Below, piece by piece: positions 9,411 through 23,300 of a stretch of 61,285 nt of DNA; position 1 is the first letter of the stretch, and each line of letters starts with the position of its first letter. A program made the position numbers and the translations under genes. The notes below the pieces were generated by a model. It saw nothing but the letters and a program-made list of their open reading frames with translations, was not told the DNA's origin and did not search any database. The stretch spans positions 25,001 through 86,285 of the forward strand of contig RPFO01002165.1 in the NCBI GenBank assembly GCA_009746045.1, in the 5' to 3' direction. This DNA is from Mesostigma viride (Eukaryota > Streptophyta > Mesostigmatophyceae > Mesostigmatales > Mesostigmataceae).

Positions 9411-12400
9411 CTCCATGTACGTAGACAAGCCATGATGACCCCATGGGAGCCTAAATCCTCATCATTAAATACATAAATGCCACCCATGTACGTAGACGGG
9501 CCATGATGACACCAATGGAGCCTGAATCCTCATCATTAATTACATAAATGCCAACCATGTACATACACGGGCAATGATGACACCATGGGAGCCTGAATCC
9601 TCATCATTAAATACATAAATGCCAACCATGTACGTAGGCCAGCCATGATGACACTATGGGAGCCTGAATCCTCATCATTAATTTCATACATGCCAACAAC
9701 ACGTAGACGGGCCATAATGACACCACGGGAGCCTGAATCCTCATCATTTATTTTATGAGACATCCATGTACGTAGGCCAGCCATGATGACACCATGGGAG
9801 CCTGAATCCTCCACATTTTTTTTCTGAGACATCCATGTACGTAGGCCAGCCATGATGACACCATGGGAGCCTGAATCCTCATCATTAAATACATACATGC
9901 CATCCATGTACGTAGACAGGCCATGATGACACCATGGGAGCCTGAATCCTCATCATTAATTACATAAATGCCAACCATGTACGTAGACGGGCCATGATGA
10001 CACCATGGGAGCCTGAATCCTCATCATTTTTTTTATGAGACATCCATGTACGTAGGCCAGCCATGATGACACCATGGGAGCCTGAATCCTCGTCATTTTT
10101 TTTTCTTTGACATCCATATACGTAGACGGGCCATGATGACACCATGGGAGCCTGAATCCTCATCATTAATTACATACATGCCAACAATGTAGGTAGACAA
10201 GCCATGATGACACCATGGGAGCCTGAATCCTCATCATTTTTTTTTCTTTGACATCCATGTACGTAGGCCAGCCATGATGACACCATGGGAGCCTGAATCC
10301 TCCTCATTAATTACATAAATGCCAACCAGGTACGTAGACAAGCCATGATGACCCCATGGGAGCCTGAATCCTCATCATTAATTACATAAATGCCATCCAT
10401 GTACGTAGACGGGCCATGATGACACCATGGGAGCCTGAATCCTCATCATTAATTACATAAATGCCATTCATGTACGTAGACGGGCAATGATGACACCATG
10501 GGAGCCTGAATCCTCATCATTAAAAAAGTACATGCCATCCATGTACGTAGGCCAGCCATGATGACACCATGGGAGCCTAATCCTCCTCATGAATTACATA
10601 AATGCCAACCATGTACGTAGGCCAGCCATGGAGACACCATGGGAGCCTGAATCCTCCTCATTAATTACATAAATGCCAACCATGTACGTAGACAAGCCAT
10701 GATGACACCATGGGAGCCTGAATCCTCATCATTAATTACATAAATGCCATCCATGTACGTACACAGGCGATGATGACACCATGGGAGCCTGAATCCTCAT
10801 CATTTTTTTTTCTTTGACATCCATGTACGTAGACGGGCCATGATGACACCATGGGAGCCTGAATCCTCATCATTAATTACATACATGCCATCCATGTACG
10901 TACACGGGCCATGATGACACCATGGGAGCCTGAATCCTCATCATTTACTATTCCTTGACATCCATATACGTAGGCCAGCCATGGAGACACCATGGGAGCC
11001 TGAATCCTCCTCGTTAATTACATAAATGCCAACCATGTACGTAGACAAGCCATGATGACACCATGGGAGCCTGAATCCTCATCATTTACTATTCCTTGAC
11101 ATCCATGTACGTAGACGGGCCATGATGACACCATGGGAGCCTGAATCCTCATCATTAATTACATAAATGCCAACCATGTACGTAGGCCAGCCATGATGAC
11201 ACCATGGGAGCCTGAATCCTCATCATTAATTACATAAATGCCAACCATGTACGTAGACGGGCCATGATGACACCATGGGAGCCTGAATCCTCATCATTTT
11301 TTTTTCTTTGCCATCCATGTACGTAGGCCAGCCATGATGACACCATGGGAGCCTGAATCCTCATCATTAATTACATACATGCCATCCATGTACGTAGACG
11401 GGCCATGATGACACCATGGGAGCCTGAATCCTCATCATTTACTATTCCTTGACATCCATGTACGTAGGCCAGCCATGGAGACACCATGGGAGCCTGAATC
11501 CTCATCATTAATTACATAAATGCCAACCATGTACATACACGGGCAATGATGACACCATGGGAGCCTGAATCCTCATCATTAAATACATAAATGCCAACCA
11601 TGTACGTAGGCCAGCCATGATGACACTATGGGAGCCTGAATCCTCATCATTAATTTCATACATGCCAACAACACGTAGACGGGCCATAATGACACCACGG
11701 GAGCCTGAATCCTCATCATTTATTTTATGAGACATCCATGTACGTAGGCCAGCCATGATGACACCATGGGAGCCTGAATCCTCCACATTTTTTTTCTGAG
11801 ACATCCATGTACGTAGGCCAGCCATGATGACACCATGGGAGCCTGAATCCTCATCATTAAATACATACATGCCATCCATGTACGTAGACAGGCCATGATG
11901 ACACCATGGGAGCCTGAATCCTCATCATTAATTACATAAATGCCAACCATGTACGTAGACGGGCCATGATGACACCATGGGAGCCTGAATCCTCCACATT
12001 TTTTTTATGAGACATCCATGTACGTAGGCCAGCCATGATGACACCATGGGAGCCTGAATCCTCATCATTAAATACATACATGCCATCCATGTACGTAGAC
12101 AGGCCATGATGACACCATGGGAGCCTGAATCCTCATCATTAATTACATAAATGCCAACCATGTACGTAGACGGGCCATGATGACACCATGGGAGCCTGAA
12201 TCCTCATCATTTTTTTTATGAGACATCCATGTACGTAGGCCAGCCATGATGACACCATGGGAGCCTGAATCCTCGTCATTTTTTTTTCTTTGACATCCAT
12301 ATACGTAGACGGGCCATGATGACACCATGGGAGCCTGAATCCTCATCATTAATTACATACATGCCAACAATGTAGGTAGACAAGCCATGATGACACCATG

Positions 12401-13441
12401 GGAGCCTGAATCCTCATCATTTTTTTTTCTTTGACATCCATGTACGTAGGCCAGCCATGATGACACCATGGGAGCCTGAATCCTCCTCATTAATTACATA
12501 AATGCCAACCAGGTACGTAGACAAGCCATGATGACCCCATGGGAGCCTGAATCCTCATCATTAATTACATAAATGCCATCCATGTACGTAGACGGGCCAT
12601 GATGACACCATGGGAGCCTGAATCCTCATCATTAATTACATAAATGCCATTCATGTACGTAGACGGGCAATGATGACACCATGGGAGCCTGAATCCTCAT
12701 CATTAAAAAGTACATGCCATCCATGTACGTAGGCCAGCCATGATGACACCATGGGAGCCTAATCCTCCTCATGAATTACATAAATGCCAACCATGTACGT
12801 AGGCCAGCCATGGAGACACCATGGGAGCCTGAATCCTCCTCATTAATTACATAAATGCCAACCATGTACGTAGACAAGCCATGATGACACCATGGGAGCC
12901 TGAATCCTCATCATTAATTACATAAATGCCATCCATGTACGTACACAGGCGATGATGACACCATGGGAGCCTGAATCCTCATCATTTTTTTTTCTTTGAC
13001 ATCCATGTACGTAGACGGGCCATGATGACACCATGGGAGCCTGAATCCTCATCATTAATTACATACATGCCATCCATGTACGTACACGGGCCATGATGAC
13101 ACCATGGGAGCCTGAATCCTCATCATTTACTATTCCTTGACATCCATATACGTAGGCCAGCCATGGAGACACCATGGGAGCCTGAATCCTCCTCATTAAT
13201 TACATACATGCCAACCATGTACGTAGACAAGCCATGATGACACCATGGGAGCCTGAATCCTCATCATTTACTATTCCTTGACATCCATGTACGTAGACGG
13301 GCCATGATGACACCATGGGAGCCTGAATCCTCATCATTAATTACATAAATGCCAACCATGTACGTAGGCCAGCCATGATGACACCATGGGAGCCTGAATC
13401 CTCATCATTAATTACATAAATGCCAACCATGTACGTAGACG
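9411..13441 (-). repeat. Satellite array, left part
   Basis: Head-to-tail units of about 67-71 bp in the orientation CATGATGACACCATGGGAGCC...CATGTACGTAG, the reverse of the array to the right. Two unit types alternate irregularly: one ending in TAATTACATAAATGCCAACC, the other in TTTACTATTCCTTGACATCC or a T-run with CTTTGACATCC. A block beginning near 9536 recurs 1,972 bp downstream with virtually identical sequence. After an extra three-unit stretch of 211 bp the offset becomes 2,183 bp. This shows block duplication within the array. Confidence 0.95.
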
Positions 13442-15564
13442 ATACATTTCTTGTTTTTGGTCCATTGGAGTTCCTTCCCACCAAGAGAAACATTTATTTT
13501 ACATTTTTGTGTGCTAGGCTTTATACGGACAGCCTATACCACACCTTCAAACTCAGTGCACATCATTATCAAGTTGGTTATTGTAGCACCATGCTGGGGG
13601 CCCAGCATACTCGAACACAAGGTGTTGCCCCTCTTAGCAGCGTGGGTGGGTGGGTGGGAGCTGAAAAGAGGCCTCCCTACGTCCCCTACACCACTCTAAG
13701 TACTGACTATCATTCACATTGCGCCACGCAGGCCTGCCGGCTAGCGCAGGTACAAGGTGTACTGACTGCCAATCACAGTTGCGCCACGCCTGGCGGCTGG
13801 CGCAGGTAACAAGGTCTAGTGACGTACGTTAGAAGCTACCTAGGCCTGCACTCCGGAACCACACTCAGCCTAGGCACAAAAAGGGCCGGCCGGTGCAGTA
13901 CCCTCGTGACAAGCGCTAGTCTTACGCTACCTACGGCAGGTCGGTCCCCTTTGAGCCCGTCCACGCGTCATATATAAAATGAGCGAAGCTCAGCAAATAC
14001 ATTTCTTGTTTTTGGTCCATTGGAGTTCCTTCCCACCAAGAGAAACATTTATTTTACATTTTTGTGTGCTAGGCTTTATACGGACAGCCTATACCACACC
14101 TTCAAACTCAGTGCACATCATTATCAAGTTGGTTATTGTAGCACCATGCTGGGGGCCCAGCATACTCGAACACAAGGTGTTGCCCCCACACCTCCTTCTT
14201 GGCCACCAAGGCTGTCGCCAACCTTGGTGCCGATTTTCTTTCCGCCCATGGCCCCCCCCTGCACGCTGCCACGGCTGTACTGCCGCCCCCGTGTGGCCGC
14301 TACGGTTTCCCGGCGGACGCAGGGCGGCACCCATGTCGTTCCCCCCGTTAGGGGGGCGGTTTCCAGCGGCTGCTCATTAGGCCTTACGCCCCCGGACCGT
14401 CTCTCACAAGCCCAGGACCCATCACCAGCCCCACCCCCGAGGCTGGGATTTCCCGGCATTGAAACCTTTGTGGCGATAGGCCCTCTACCCTACCAAGGCC
14501 TTGGCTTGGAAACTGCTTAGCCAAGGCCCTGACCAGGGCTTGTGTTGTTGTAGGAAATTTTTTATGGCATAGATATGCCCCCCTGGCTGAACCGAACTCT
14601 TTATCGCTTTTCCTATAATGCATCATACAGGATAAAAACAAGGCGATAAAACAGCAAGAATTTCAGCCCCGCCAGGCGAACATTCTTTGCTGAAAAACTG
14701 GGCAATGATGAAGAGCGCGCTCCTCCCACCAAGATTCGCTCCAGCCCCGCATCCTCCCCGAAACTCCCGTCTGGCCACAGGCCGAAAGATCGGGTCCGCT
14801 GTCAGGCTCCTGGCAGTTATGGGCTACCCTGGCACCCCGCGCTAGCCATCTCCACGTTTAAGGCAGATTCGCCTCCACCTGTGATTCTTTCCACCGTAGC
14901 CGCTGGCCCTGGCCTGTATGGCTCCTTCCCTGACGTTGTCCGACTAAAATCGCAGCTTCCCCAGTGTCAGGAAGCCGCTTGCCGCACCCAGGGGTAGAGG
15001 GGAATCGTCAGTGGGCCCAGCGCCGGAAATCACACCATTTTACTCAAAACGTAGAGCCCCCCACCCAACAACCATTACCGTGGCCTGTAACGGTGGGTGG
15101 CGAACATAAAGAATTTTATTCCAGGCCTCTCCACGCCCGGAGAGGCCGATAGCATCGTCTTACATTCAGCGCAGCCGCCATAGCGGCCAGCCGACCTTGC
15201 CAGCAAATGCTGGGATCAAGTTGCGAAGCTGAAAAGAGGCCTCCCTACGTCCCCTACACCACTCTAAGTACTGACTATCATTCACATTGCGCCACGCAGG
15301 CCTGCCGGCTAGCGCAGGTACAAGGTGTACTGACTGCCAATCACAGTTGCGTCACGCCTGGCGGCTGGCGCAGGTAACAAGGTCTAGTGACGTACGTTAG
15401 AAGCTACCTAGGCCTGCACTCCGGAACCACACTCAGCCTAGGCACAAAAAGGGCCGGCCGGTGCAGCACCCTCGTGACAAGCGCTAGTCTTACGCTACCT
15501 ACGGCAGGTCGGTCCCCTTTGAGCCCGTCCACGCGTCATATATAAAATGAGCGAAGCTCAGCAA
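13442..15564 (-). mobile_element. Non-autonomous element with split direct repeats (DIRS/PAT/Ngaro-like)
   Basis: On the plus strand the order is A (13442-13631), a 27-bp GTGGG linker, B (13659-13996), A (13997-14186), unique 1.04 kb (14187-15226), B (15227-15564). Read on the minus strand this becomes repeat 1, interior, repeat 2 joined to repeat 1, then repeat 2. That is the split-direct-repeat layout of PAT and Ngaro retroelements, which integrate with a tyrosine recombinase. Removing the element rejoins GTAGACG with GGCCATG to give an intact satellite unit, so there is no target duplication, as expected for such integration. The A copies look identical and the B copies differ at two positions I can see. 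No reverse transcriptase or recombinase frame is present, so it would depend on a partner. The classification is inferred from structure alone. Confidence 0.6.
14187..15226. other. Unique interior of the split-repeat element
   Basis: About 1.04 kb of GC-rich sequence with short open frames only and no recognisable protein. It is not an rRNA or tRNA that I can identify. It probably replaces the coding region of a full-length relative, or is captured sequence. Confidence 0.5.
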
Positions 15565-15985
15565 GGCCATGATGACACCATGGGAGCCTGAATCCTCATC
15601 ATTTTTTTTTCTTTGCCATCCATGTACGTAGACGGGCCATGATGACACCATGGGAGCCTGAATCCTCATCATTAATTACATACCTGCCATCCATGTACGT
15701 AGACGGGCCATGATGACACCATGGGAGCCTGAATCCTCATCATTTACTATTCCTTGACATCCATGTACGTAGGCCAGCCATGGAGACACCAATGGAGCCT
15801 GAATCCTCTTCATTTTCTTAATGAGAGGATTCAGGTTACATAAATGCCAACCATGTACGTAGACAAGCCATGATGACACCATGGGAGCCTGAATCCTCAT
15901 CATTTACTATTCCTTGACATCCATGTACGTAGACGGGCCATGATGACACCATGGGAGCCTGAATCCTCATCATTAATTACATGGA
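15565..15985 (-). repeat. Satellite array, inner end of left part
   Basis: The array resumes exactly where it was interrupted at 13441. It includes a unit containing CTCTTCATTTTCTTAATGAGAG, the mirror of a variant that recurs in the right array. It ends at the orientation switch. Confidence 0.95.
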
Positions 15986-16040
15986 TGGCATTTATGTATT
16001 TAATGATGAGGATTCAGGCTCCCATGGTGTCTCCATGGCT
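15946..16040. repeat. Palindrome centre, satellite orientation switch
   Basis: GAATCCTCATCATTA at the left meets TAATGATGAGGATTC at the right around a spacer of about 25 bp (ATTACATGGATGGCATTTATGTATT). The symmetry extends outward through GGGAGCCT/AGGCTCCC and CCATGG. This head-to-head junction is the only place where satellite orientation reverses. The single-strand hairpin would be long and nearly perfect. Confidence 0.9.
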
Positions 16041-17330
16041 GGCCTACGTACATGAATGGCATTTATGTAATTAATGATGAGGATTCAGGCTCCCATGGTG
16101 TCATCATGGCCCGTCTACGTACATGGATGGCATTTATGTAATTAATGATGAGGATTCAGGCTCCCATGGGGTCATCATGGCTTGTCTACGTACATGGTTG
16201 GCATTTATGTAATTAATGAGGAGGATTCAGGCTCCCATGGTGTCTCCATGGCTGGCCTACGTACATGGATGTCAAGGAATAGTAAATGATGAGGATTCAG
16301 GCTCCCATGGTGTCATCATGGCCTGTCTACGTACATGGATGGCATGTATGTAATTAATGATGAGGATTCAGGCTCCAATGGTGTCATCAATGCCCGTCTA
16401 CGTACATGGTTGGCATATATGTAATTAATGATGAGGATTCAGGCTCCAATGGTGTCATCATGGCCCGTCTACGTACATGGATGTCAAGGAATAGTAAATG
16501 ATGAGGATTCAGGCTCCCATGGTGTCATCATGGCTTGTCTACGTACATGGTTGGCATTTATGTAATTAACGAGGAGGATTCAGGCTCCCATGGTGTCTCC
16601 ATGGCTGGCCTACGTACATGGATGTCAAGGAATAGTAAATGATGAGGATTCAGGCTCCCATGGTGTCATCATGGCCCGTGTACGTACATGGATGGCATGT
16701 ATGTAATTAATGATGAGGATTCAGGCTCCCATGGTGTCATCATGGCCCGTCTACGTACATGGATGTCAAAGAAAAAAAAATGATGAGGATTCAGGCTCCC
16801 ATGGTGTCATCATGGCTGGCCTACGTACATGGATGTTTCATAAAAAAAATGATGAGGATTCAGGCTCCCATGGTGTCATCATGGCCCGTCTACGTACATG
16901 GTTGGCATTTATGTAATTAATGAAGAGGATTCAGGCTCCCATGGTGTCATCATGGCCCGTCTACGTACATGGATGTCAAGGAATAGTAAATGATGAGGAT
17001 TCAGGCTCCCATGGGGTCATCATGGCTTGTCTACGTACATGGTTGGCATTTATGTAATTAACGAGGAGGATTCAGGCTCCATTGGTGTCATCATGGCTGG
17101 CCTACGTACATGGATGTCAAGGAATAGTAAATGATGAGGATTCAGGCTCCCATGGTGTCATCATGGCTTGTCTACGTACATGGTTGGCATTTATGTAATT
17201 AATGAGGAGGATTCAGGCTCCCATGGTGTCTCCATGGCTGGCCTACGTACATGGATGGCATTTATGTATTTAATGATGAGGATTCAGGCTCCCATGGTGT
17301 CATCATGGCTTGTCTACCTACATGGTTGGC

Positions 17331-17380
17331 ATTTATGTAACCTGAATCCTCTCATTAAGAAAATGAAGAGGATTCAGGCT
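17331..17380. repeat. Hairpin variant that tags each higher-order repeat
   Basis: A small inverted piece, CCTGAATCCTCT...AGAGGATTCAGG around CATTAAGAAAATGA, interrupts a unit. The same variant recurs once per marker block: near 20180, 23658, 27136, 29768, 31760, 35238, 36387 and 47377. Its mirror image is at about 15803-15835 in the left array. It is a useful landmark for aligning the two arms. Confidence 0.85.
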
Positions 17381-20300
17381 CCATTGGTGTCATCATGGCT
17401 GGCCTACGTACATGGATGTCAAGGAATAGTAAATGATGAGGATTCAGGCTCCCATGGTGTCATCATGGCCCGTCTACGTACATGGATGTCAAGGAATAGT
17501 AAATGATGAGGATTCAGGCTCCCATGGTGTCATCATGGCTTGTCTACGTACATGGTTGGCATTTATGTAATTAACGAGGAGGATTCAGGCTCCATTGGTG
17601 TCATCATGGCTGGCCTACGTACATGGATGTCAAGGAATAGTAAATGATGAGGATTCAGGCTCCCATGGTGTCATCACGGCTTGTCTACGTACATGGTTGG
17701 CATTTATGTAATTAATGAGGAGGATTCAGGCTCCCATGGTGTCATCATGGCCCGTCTACTTACATGGATGGCATTTATGTAATTCATGATGAGGATTCAG
17801 GCTCCCATGGGGTCATCATGGCTTGTCTACGTACATGGTTGGCATTTATGTAATTAATGAGGAGGATTCAGGCTCCCATGGTGTCTCCATGGCTGGCCTA
17901 CGTACATGGATGTCAAGGAATAGTAAATGATGAGGATTCAGGCTCCCATGGTGTCATCATGGCCCGTCTACGTACATGGATGGCATTTATGTAATTAATG
18001 AGGAGGATTCAGGCTCCCATGGGGTCATCATGGCTTGTCTACGTACATGGTTGGCATTTATGTAATTAATGAGGAGGATTCAGGCTCCCATGGTGTCTCC
18101 ATGGCTGGCCTACGTACATGGATGTCAAGGAATAGTAAATGATGAGGATTCAGGCTCCCATGGTGTCATCATGGCCTGTCTACGTACATGGATGGCATGT
18201 ATGTAATTAACGAGGAGGATTCAGGCTCCCATGGTGTCATCATGGCTTGTCTACGTACATGGTTGGCATTTATGTAATTAATGAGGAGGATTCAGGCTCC
18301 CATGGTGTCATCATGGCTTGTCTACGTACATGGTTGGCATTTATGTAATTAATGATGAGGATTCAGGCTCCCATGGTGTCTCCATGGCTGGCCTACGTAC
18401 ATGGATGTCAAGGAATAGTAAATGATGAGGATTCAGGCTCCCATGGTGTCATCATGGCCCGTGTACGTACATGGATGGCATGTATGTAATTAATGAGGAG
18501 GATTCAGGCTCCCATGGTGTCATCATGGCTGGCCTACGTACATGGATGTCAAAGAAAAAGAAATGATGAGGATTCAGGCTCCCATGGTGTCATCATGGCT
18601 GGCCTACGTACATGGATGTCTCATAAAATAAATGATGAGGATTCAGGCTCCCATGGTGTCATCATGGCTTGTCTACCTACATTGTTGGCATGTATGTAAT
18701 TAATGATGAGGATTCAGGCTCCCATGGTGTCTCCATGGCTGGCCTACGTACATGAATGGCATTTATGTAATTAATGATGAGGATTCAGGCTCCCATGGTG
18801 TCATCATGGCCCGTCTACGTACATGGATGGCATTTATGTAATTAATGATGAGGATTCAGGCTCCCATGGGGTCATCATGGCTTGTCTACGTACATGGTTT
18901 GCATTTATGTAATTAATGAGGAGGATTCAGGCTCCCATGGTGTCTCCATGGCTGGCCTACGTACATGGATGTCAAGGAATAGTAAATGATGAGGATTCAG
19001 GCTCCCATGGTGTCATCATGGCCTGTCTACGTACATGGATGGCATGTATGTAATTAATGATGAGGATTCAGGCTCCCATGGTGTCATCATGGCTTGTCTA
19101 CGTACATGGTTGGCATTTATGTAATTAATGAGGAGGATTCAGGCTCCCATGGTGTCATCATGGCTGGCCTACGTACATGGTTGGCATTTATGTAATTAAT
19201 GATGAGGATTCAGGCTCCCATGGTGTCTCCATGGCTGGCCTACGTACATGGATGTCAAGGAATAGTAAATGATGAGGATTCAGGCTCCAATGGTGTCATC
19301 ATGGCCCGTCTACGTACATGGATGTCAAGGAATAGTAAATGATGAGGATTCAGGCTCCCATGGTGTCATCATGGCTTGTCTACGTACATGGTTGGCATTT
19401 ATGTAATTAACGAGGAGGATTCAGGCTCCCATGGTGTCTCCATGGCTGGCCTACGTACATGGATGTCAAGGAATAGTAAATGATGAGGATTCAGGCTCCC
19501 ATGGTGTCATCATGGCCCGTGTACGTACATGGATGGCATGTATGTAATTAATGATGAGGATTCAGGCTCCCATGGTGTCATCATGGCCCGTCTACGTACA
19601 TGGATGTCAAAGAAAAAAAAATGATGAGGATTCAGGCTCCCATGGTGTCATCATGGCTGGCCTACGTACATGGATGTTTCATAAAAAAAATGATGAGGAT
19701 TCAGGCTCCCATGGTGTCATCATGGCCCGTCTACGTACATGGTTGGCATTTATGTAATTAATGAAGAGGATTCAGGCTCCCATGGTGTCATCATGGCCCG
19801 TCTACGTACATGGATGTCAAGGAATAGTAAATGATGAGGATTCAGGCTCCCATGGGGTCATCATGGCTTGTCTACGTACATGGTTGGCATTTATGTAATT
19901 AACGAGGAGGATTCAGGCTCCATTGGTGTCATCATGGCTGGCCTACGTACATGGATGTCAAGGAATAGTAAATGATGAGGATTCAGGCTCCCATGGTGTC
20001 ATCATGGCTTGTCTACGTACATGGTTGGCATTTATGTAATTAATGAGGAGGATTCAGGCTCCCATGGTGTCTCCATGGCTGGCCTACGTACATGGATGGC
20101 ATTTATGTATTTAATGATGAGGATTCAGGCTCCCATGGTGTCATCATGGCTTGTCTACCTACATGGTTGGCATTTATGTAACCTGAATCCTCTCATTAAG
20201 AAAATGAAGAGGATTCAGGCTCCATTGGTGTCATCATGGCTGGCCTACGTACATGGATGTCAAGGAATAGTAAATGATGAGGATTCAGGCTCCCATGGTG

Positions 20301-23300
20301 TCATCATGGCCCGTCTACGTACATGGATGTCAAGGAATAGTAAATGATGAGGATTCAGGCTCCCATGGTGTCATCATGGCTTGTCTACGTACATGGTTGG
20401 CATTTATGTAATTAACGAGGAGGATTCAGGCTCCATTGGTGTCATCATGGCTGGCCTACGTACATGGATGTCAAGGAATAGTAAATGATGAGGATTCAGG
20501 CTCCCATGGTGTCATCACGGCTTGTCTACGTACATGGTTGGCATTTATGTAATTAATGAGGAGGATTCAGGCTCCCATGGTGTCATCATGGCCCGTCTAC
20601 TTACATGGATGGCATTTATGTAATTCATGATGAGGATTCAGGCTCCCATGGGGTCATCATGGCTTGTCTACGTACATGGTTGGCATTTATGTAATTAATG
20701 AGGAGGATTCAGGCTCCCATGGTGTCTCCATGGCTGGCCTACGTACATGGATGTCAAGGAATAGTAAATGATGAGGATTCAGGCTCCCATGGTGTCATCA
20801 TGGCCCGTCTACGTACATGGATGGCATTTATGTAATTAATGATGAGGATTCAGGCTCCCATGGGGTCATCATGGCTTGTCTACGTACATGGTTGGCATTT
20901 ATGTAATTAATGAGGAGGATTCAGGCTCCCATGGTGTCTCCATGGCTGGCCTACGTACATGGATGTCAAGGAATAGTAAATGATGAGGATTCAGGCTCCC
21001 ATGGTGTCATCATGGCCTGTCTACGTACATGGATGGCATGTATGTAATTAACGAGGAGGATTCAGGCTCCCATGGTGTCATCATGGCTTGTCTACGTACA
21101 TGGTTGGCATTTATGTAATTAATGAGGAGGATTCAGGCTCCCATGGTGTCATCATGGCTTGTCTACGTACATGGTTGGCATTTATGTAATTAATGATGAG
21201 GATTCAGGCTCCCATGGTGTCTCCATGGCTGGCCTACGTACATGGATGTCAAGGAATAGTAAATGATGAGGATTCAGGCTCCCATGGTGTCATCATGGCC
21301 CGTGTACGTACATGGATGGCATGTATGTAATTAATGAGGAGGATTCAGGCTCCCATGGTGTCATCATGGCTGGCCTACGTACATGGATGTCAAAGAAAAA
21401 GAAATGATGAGGATTCAGGCTCCCATGGTGTCATCATGGCTGGCCTACGTACATGGATGTCTCATAAAATAAATGATGAGGATTCAGGCTCCCATGGTGT
21501 CATCATGGCTTGTCTACCTACATTGTTGGCATGTATGTAATTAATGATGAGGATTCAGGCTCCCATGGTGTCTCCATGGCTGGCCTACGTACATGAATGG
21601 CATTTATGTAATTAATGATGAGGATTCAGGCTCCCATGGTGTCATCATGGCCCGTCTACGTACATGGATGGCATTTATGTAATTAATGATGAGGATTCAG
21701 GCTCCCATGGGGTCATCATGGCTTGTCTACGTACATGGTTTGCATTTATGTAATTAATGAGGAGGATTCAGGCTCCCATGGTGTCTCCATGGCTGGCCTA
21801 CGTACATGGATGTCAAGGAATAGTAAATGATGAGGATTCAGGCTCCCATGGTGTCATCATGGCCTGTCTACGTACATGGATGGCATGTATGTAATTAATG
21901 ATGAGGATTCAGGCTCCCATGGTGTCATCATGGCTTGTCTACGTACATGGTTGGCATTTATGTAATTAATGAGGAGGATTCAGGCTCCCATGGTGTCATC
22001 ATGGCTGGCCTACGTACATGGTTGGCATTTATGTAATTAATGATGAGGATTCAGGCTCCCATGGTGTCTCCATGGCTGGCCTACGTACATGGATGTCAAG
22101 GAATAGTAAATGATGAGGATTCAGGCTCCCATGGTGTCATCATGGCCCGTGTACGTACATGGATGGCATGTATGTAATTAATGATGAGGATTCAGGCTCC
22201 CATGGTGTCATCATGGCTGGCCTACGTACATGGATGTCAAAGAAAAAGAAATGATGAGGATTCAGGCTCCCATGGTGTCATCATGGCTTGTCTACGTACA
22301 TGGTTGGCATTTATGTAATTAATGAGGAGGATTCAGGCTCCCATGGTGTCATCATGGCTTGTCTACGTACATGGTTGGCATTTATGTAATTAACGAGGAG
22401 GATTCAGGCTCCATTGGTGTCATCATGGCTGGCCTACGTACATGGATGTCAAGGAATAGTAAATGATGAGGATTCAGGCTCCCATGGGGTCATCATGGCT
22501 TGTCTACGTACATGGTTGGCATTTATGTAATTAATGAGGAGGATTCAGGCTCCCATGGTGTCTCCATGGCTGGCCTACGTACATGGATGTCAAGGAATAG
22601 TAAATGATGAGGATTCAGGCTCCCATGGTGTCATCATGGCCTGTCTACGTACATGGATGGCATGTATGTAATTAATGAGGAGGGATTTAGGCTCCCATGG
22701 TGTCATCAATGCCCGTCTACGTACATGGTTGGCATATATGTAATTAATGATGAGGATTCAGGCTCCAATGGTGTCATCATGGCCCGTCTACGTACATGGA
22801 TGTCAAGGAATAGTAAATGATGAGGATTCAGGCTCCCATGGTGTCATCATGGCTTGTCTACGTACATGGTTGGCATTTATGTAATTAACGAGGAGGATTC
22901 AGGCTCCCATGGTGTCTCCATGGCTGGCCTACGTACATGGATGTCAAGGAATAGTAAATGATGAGGATTCAGGCTCCCATGGTGTCATCATGGCCCGTGT
23001 ACGTACATGGATGGCATGTATGTAATTAATGATGAGGATTCAGGCTCCCATGGTGTCATCATGGCCCGTCTACGTACATGGATGTCAAAGAAAAAAAAAT
23101 GATGAGGATTCAGGCTCCCATGGTGTCATCATGGCTGGCCTACGTACATGGATGTTTCATAAAAAAAATGATGAGGATTCAGGCTCCCATGGTGTCATCA
23201 TGGCCCGTCTACGTACATGGTTGGCATTTATGTAATTAATGAAGAGGATTCAGGCTCCCATGGTGTCATCATGGCCCGTCTACGTACATGGATGTCAAGG

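Noticed and set aside
14187-15226. Possible rRNA or other structured RNA in the GC-rich interior of the split-repeat element
   Set aside because: I could not match any conserved rRNA, tRNA or snRNA core, so it is left as unique interior sequence.
13442-15564. Interpretation as an ordinary LTR element with a solo LTR beside it
   Set aside because: The A and B parts are split around the interior and the right side lacks a complete A-B copy. There is also no target duplication. The split-direct-repeat layout explains the order better.
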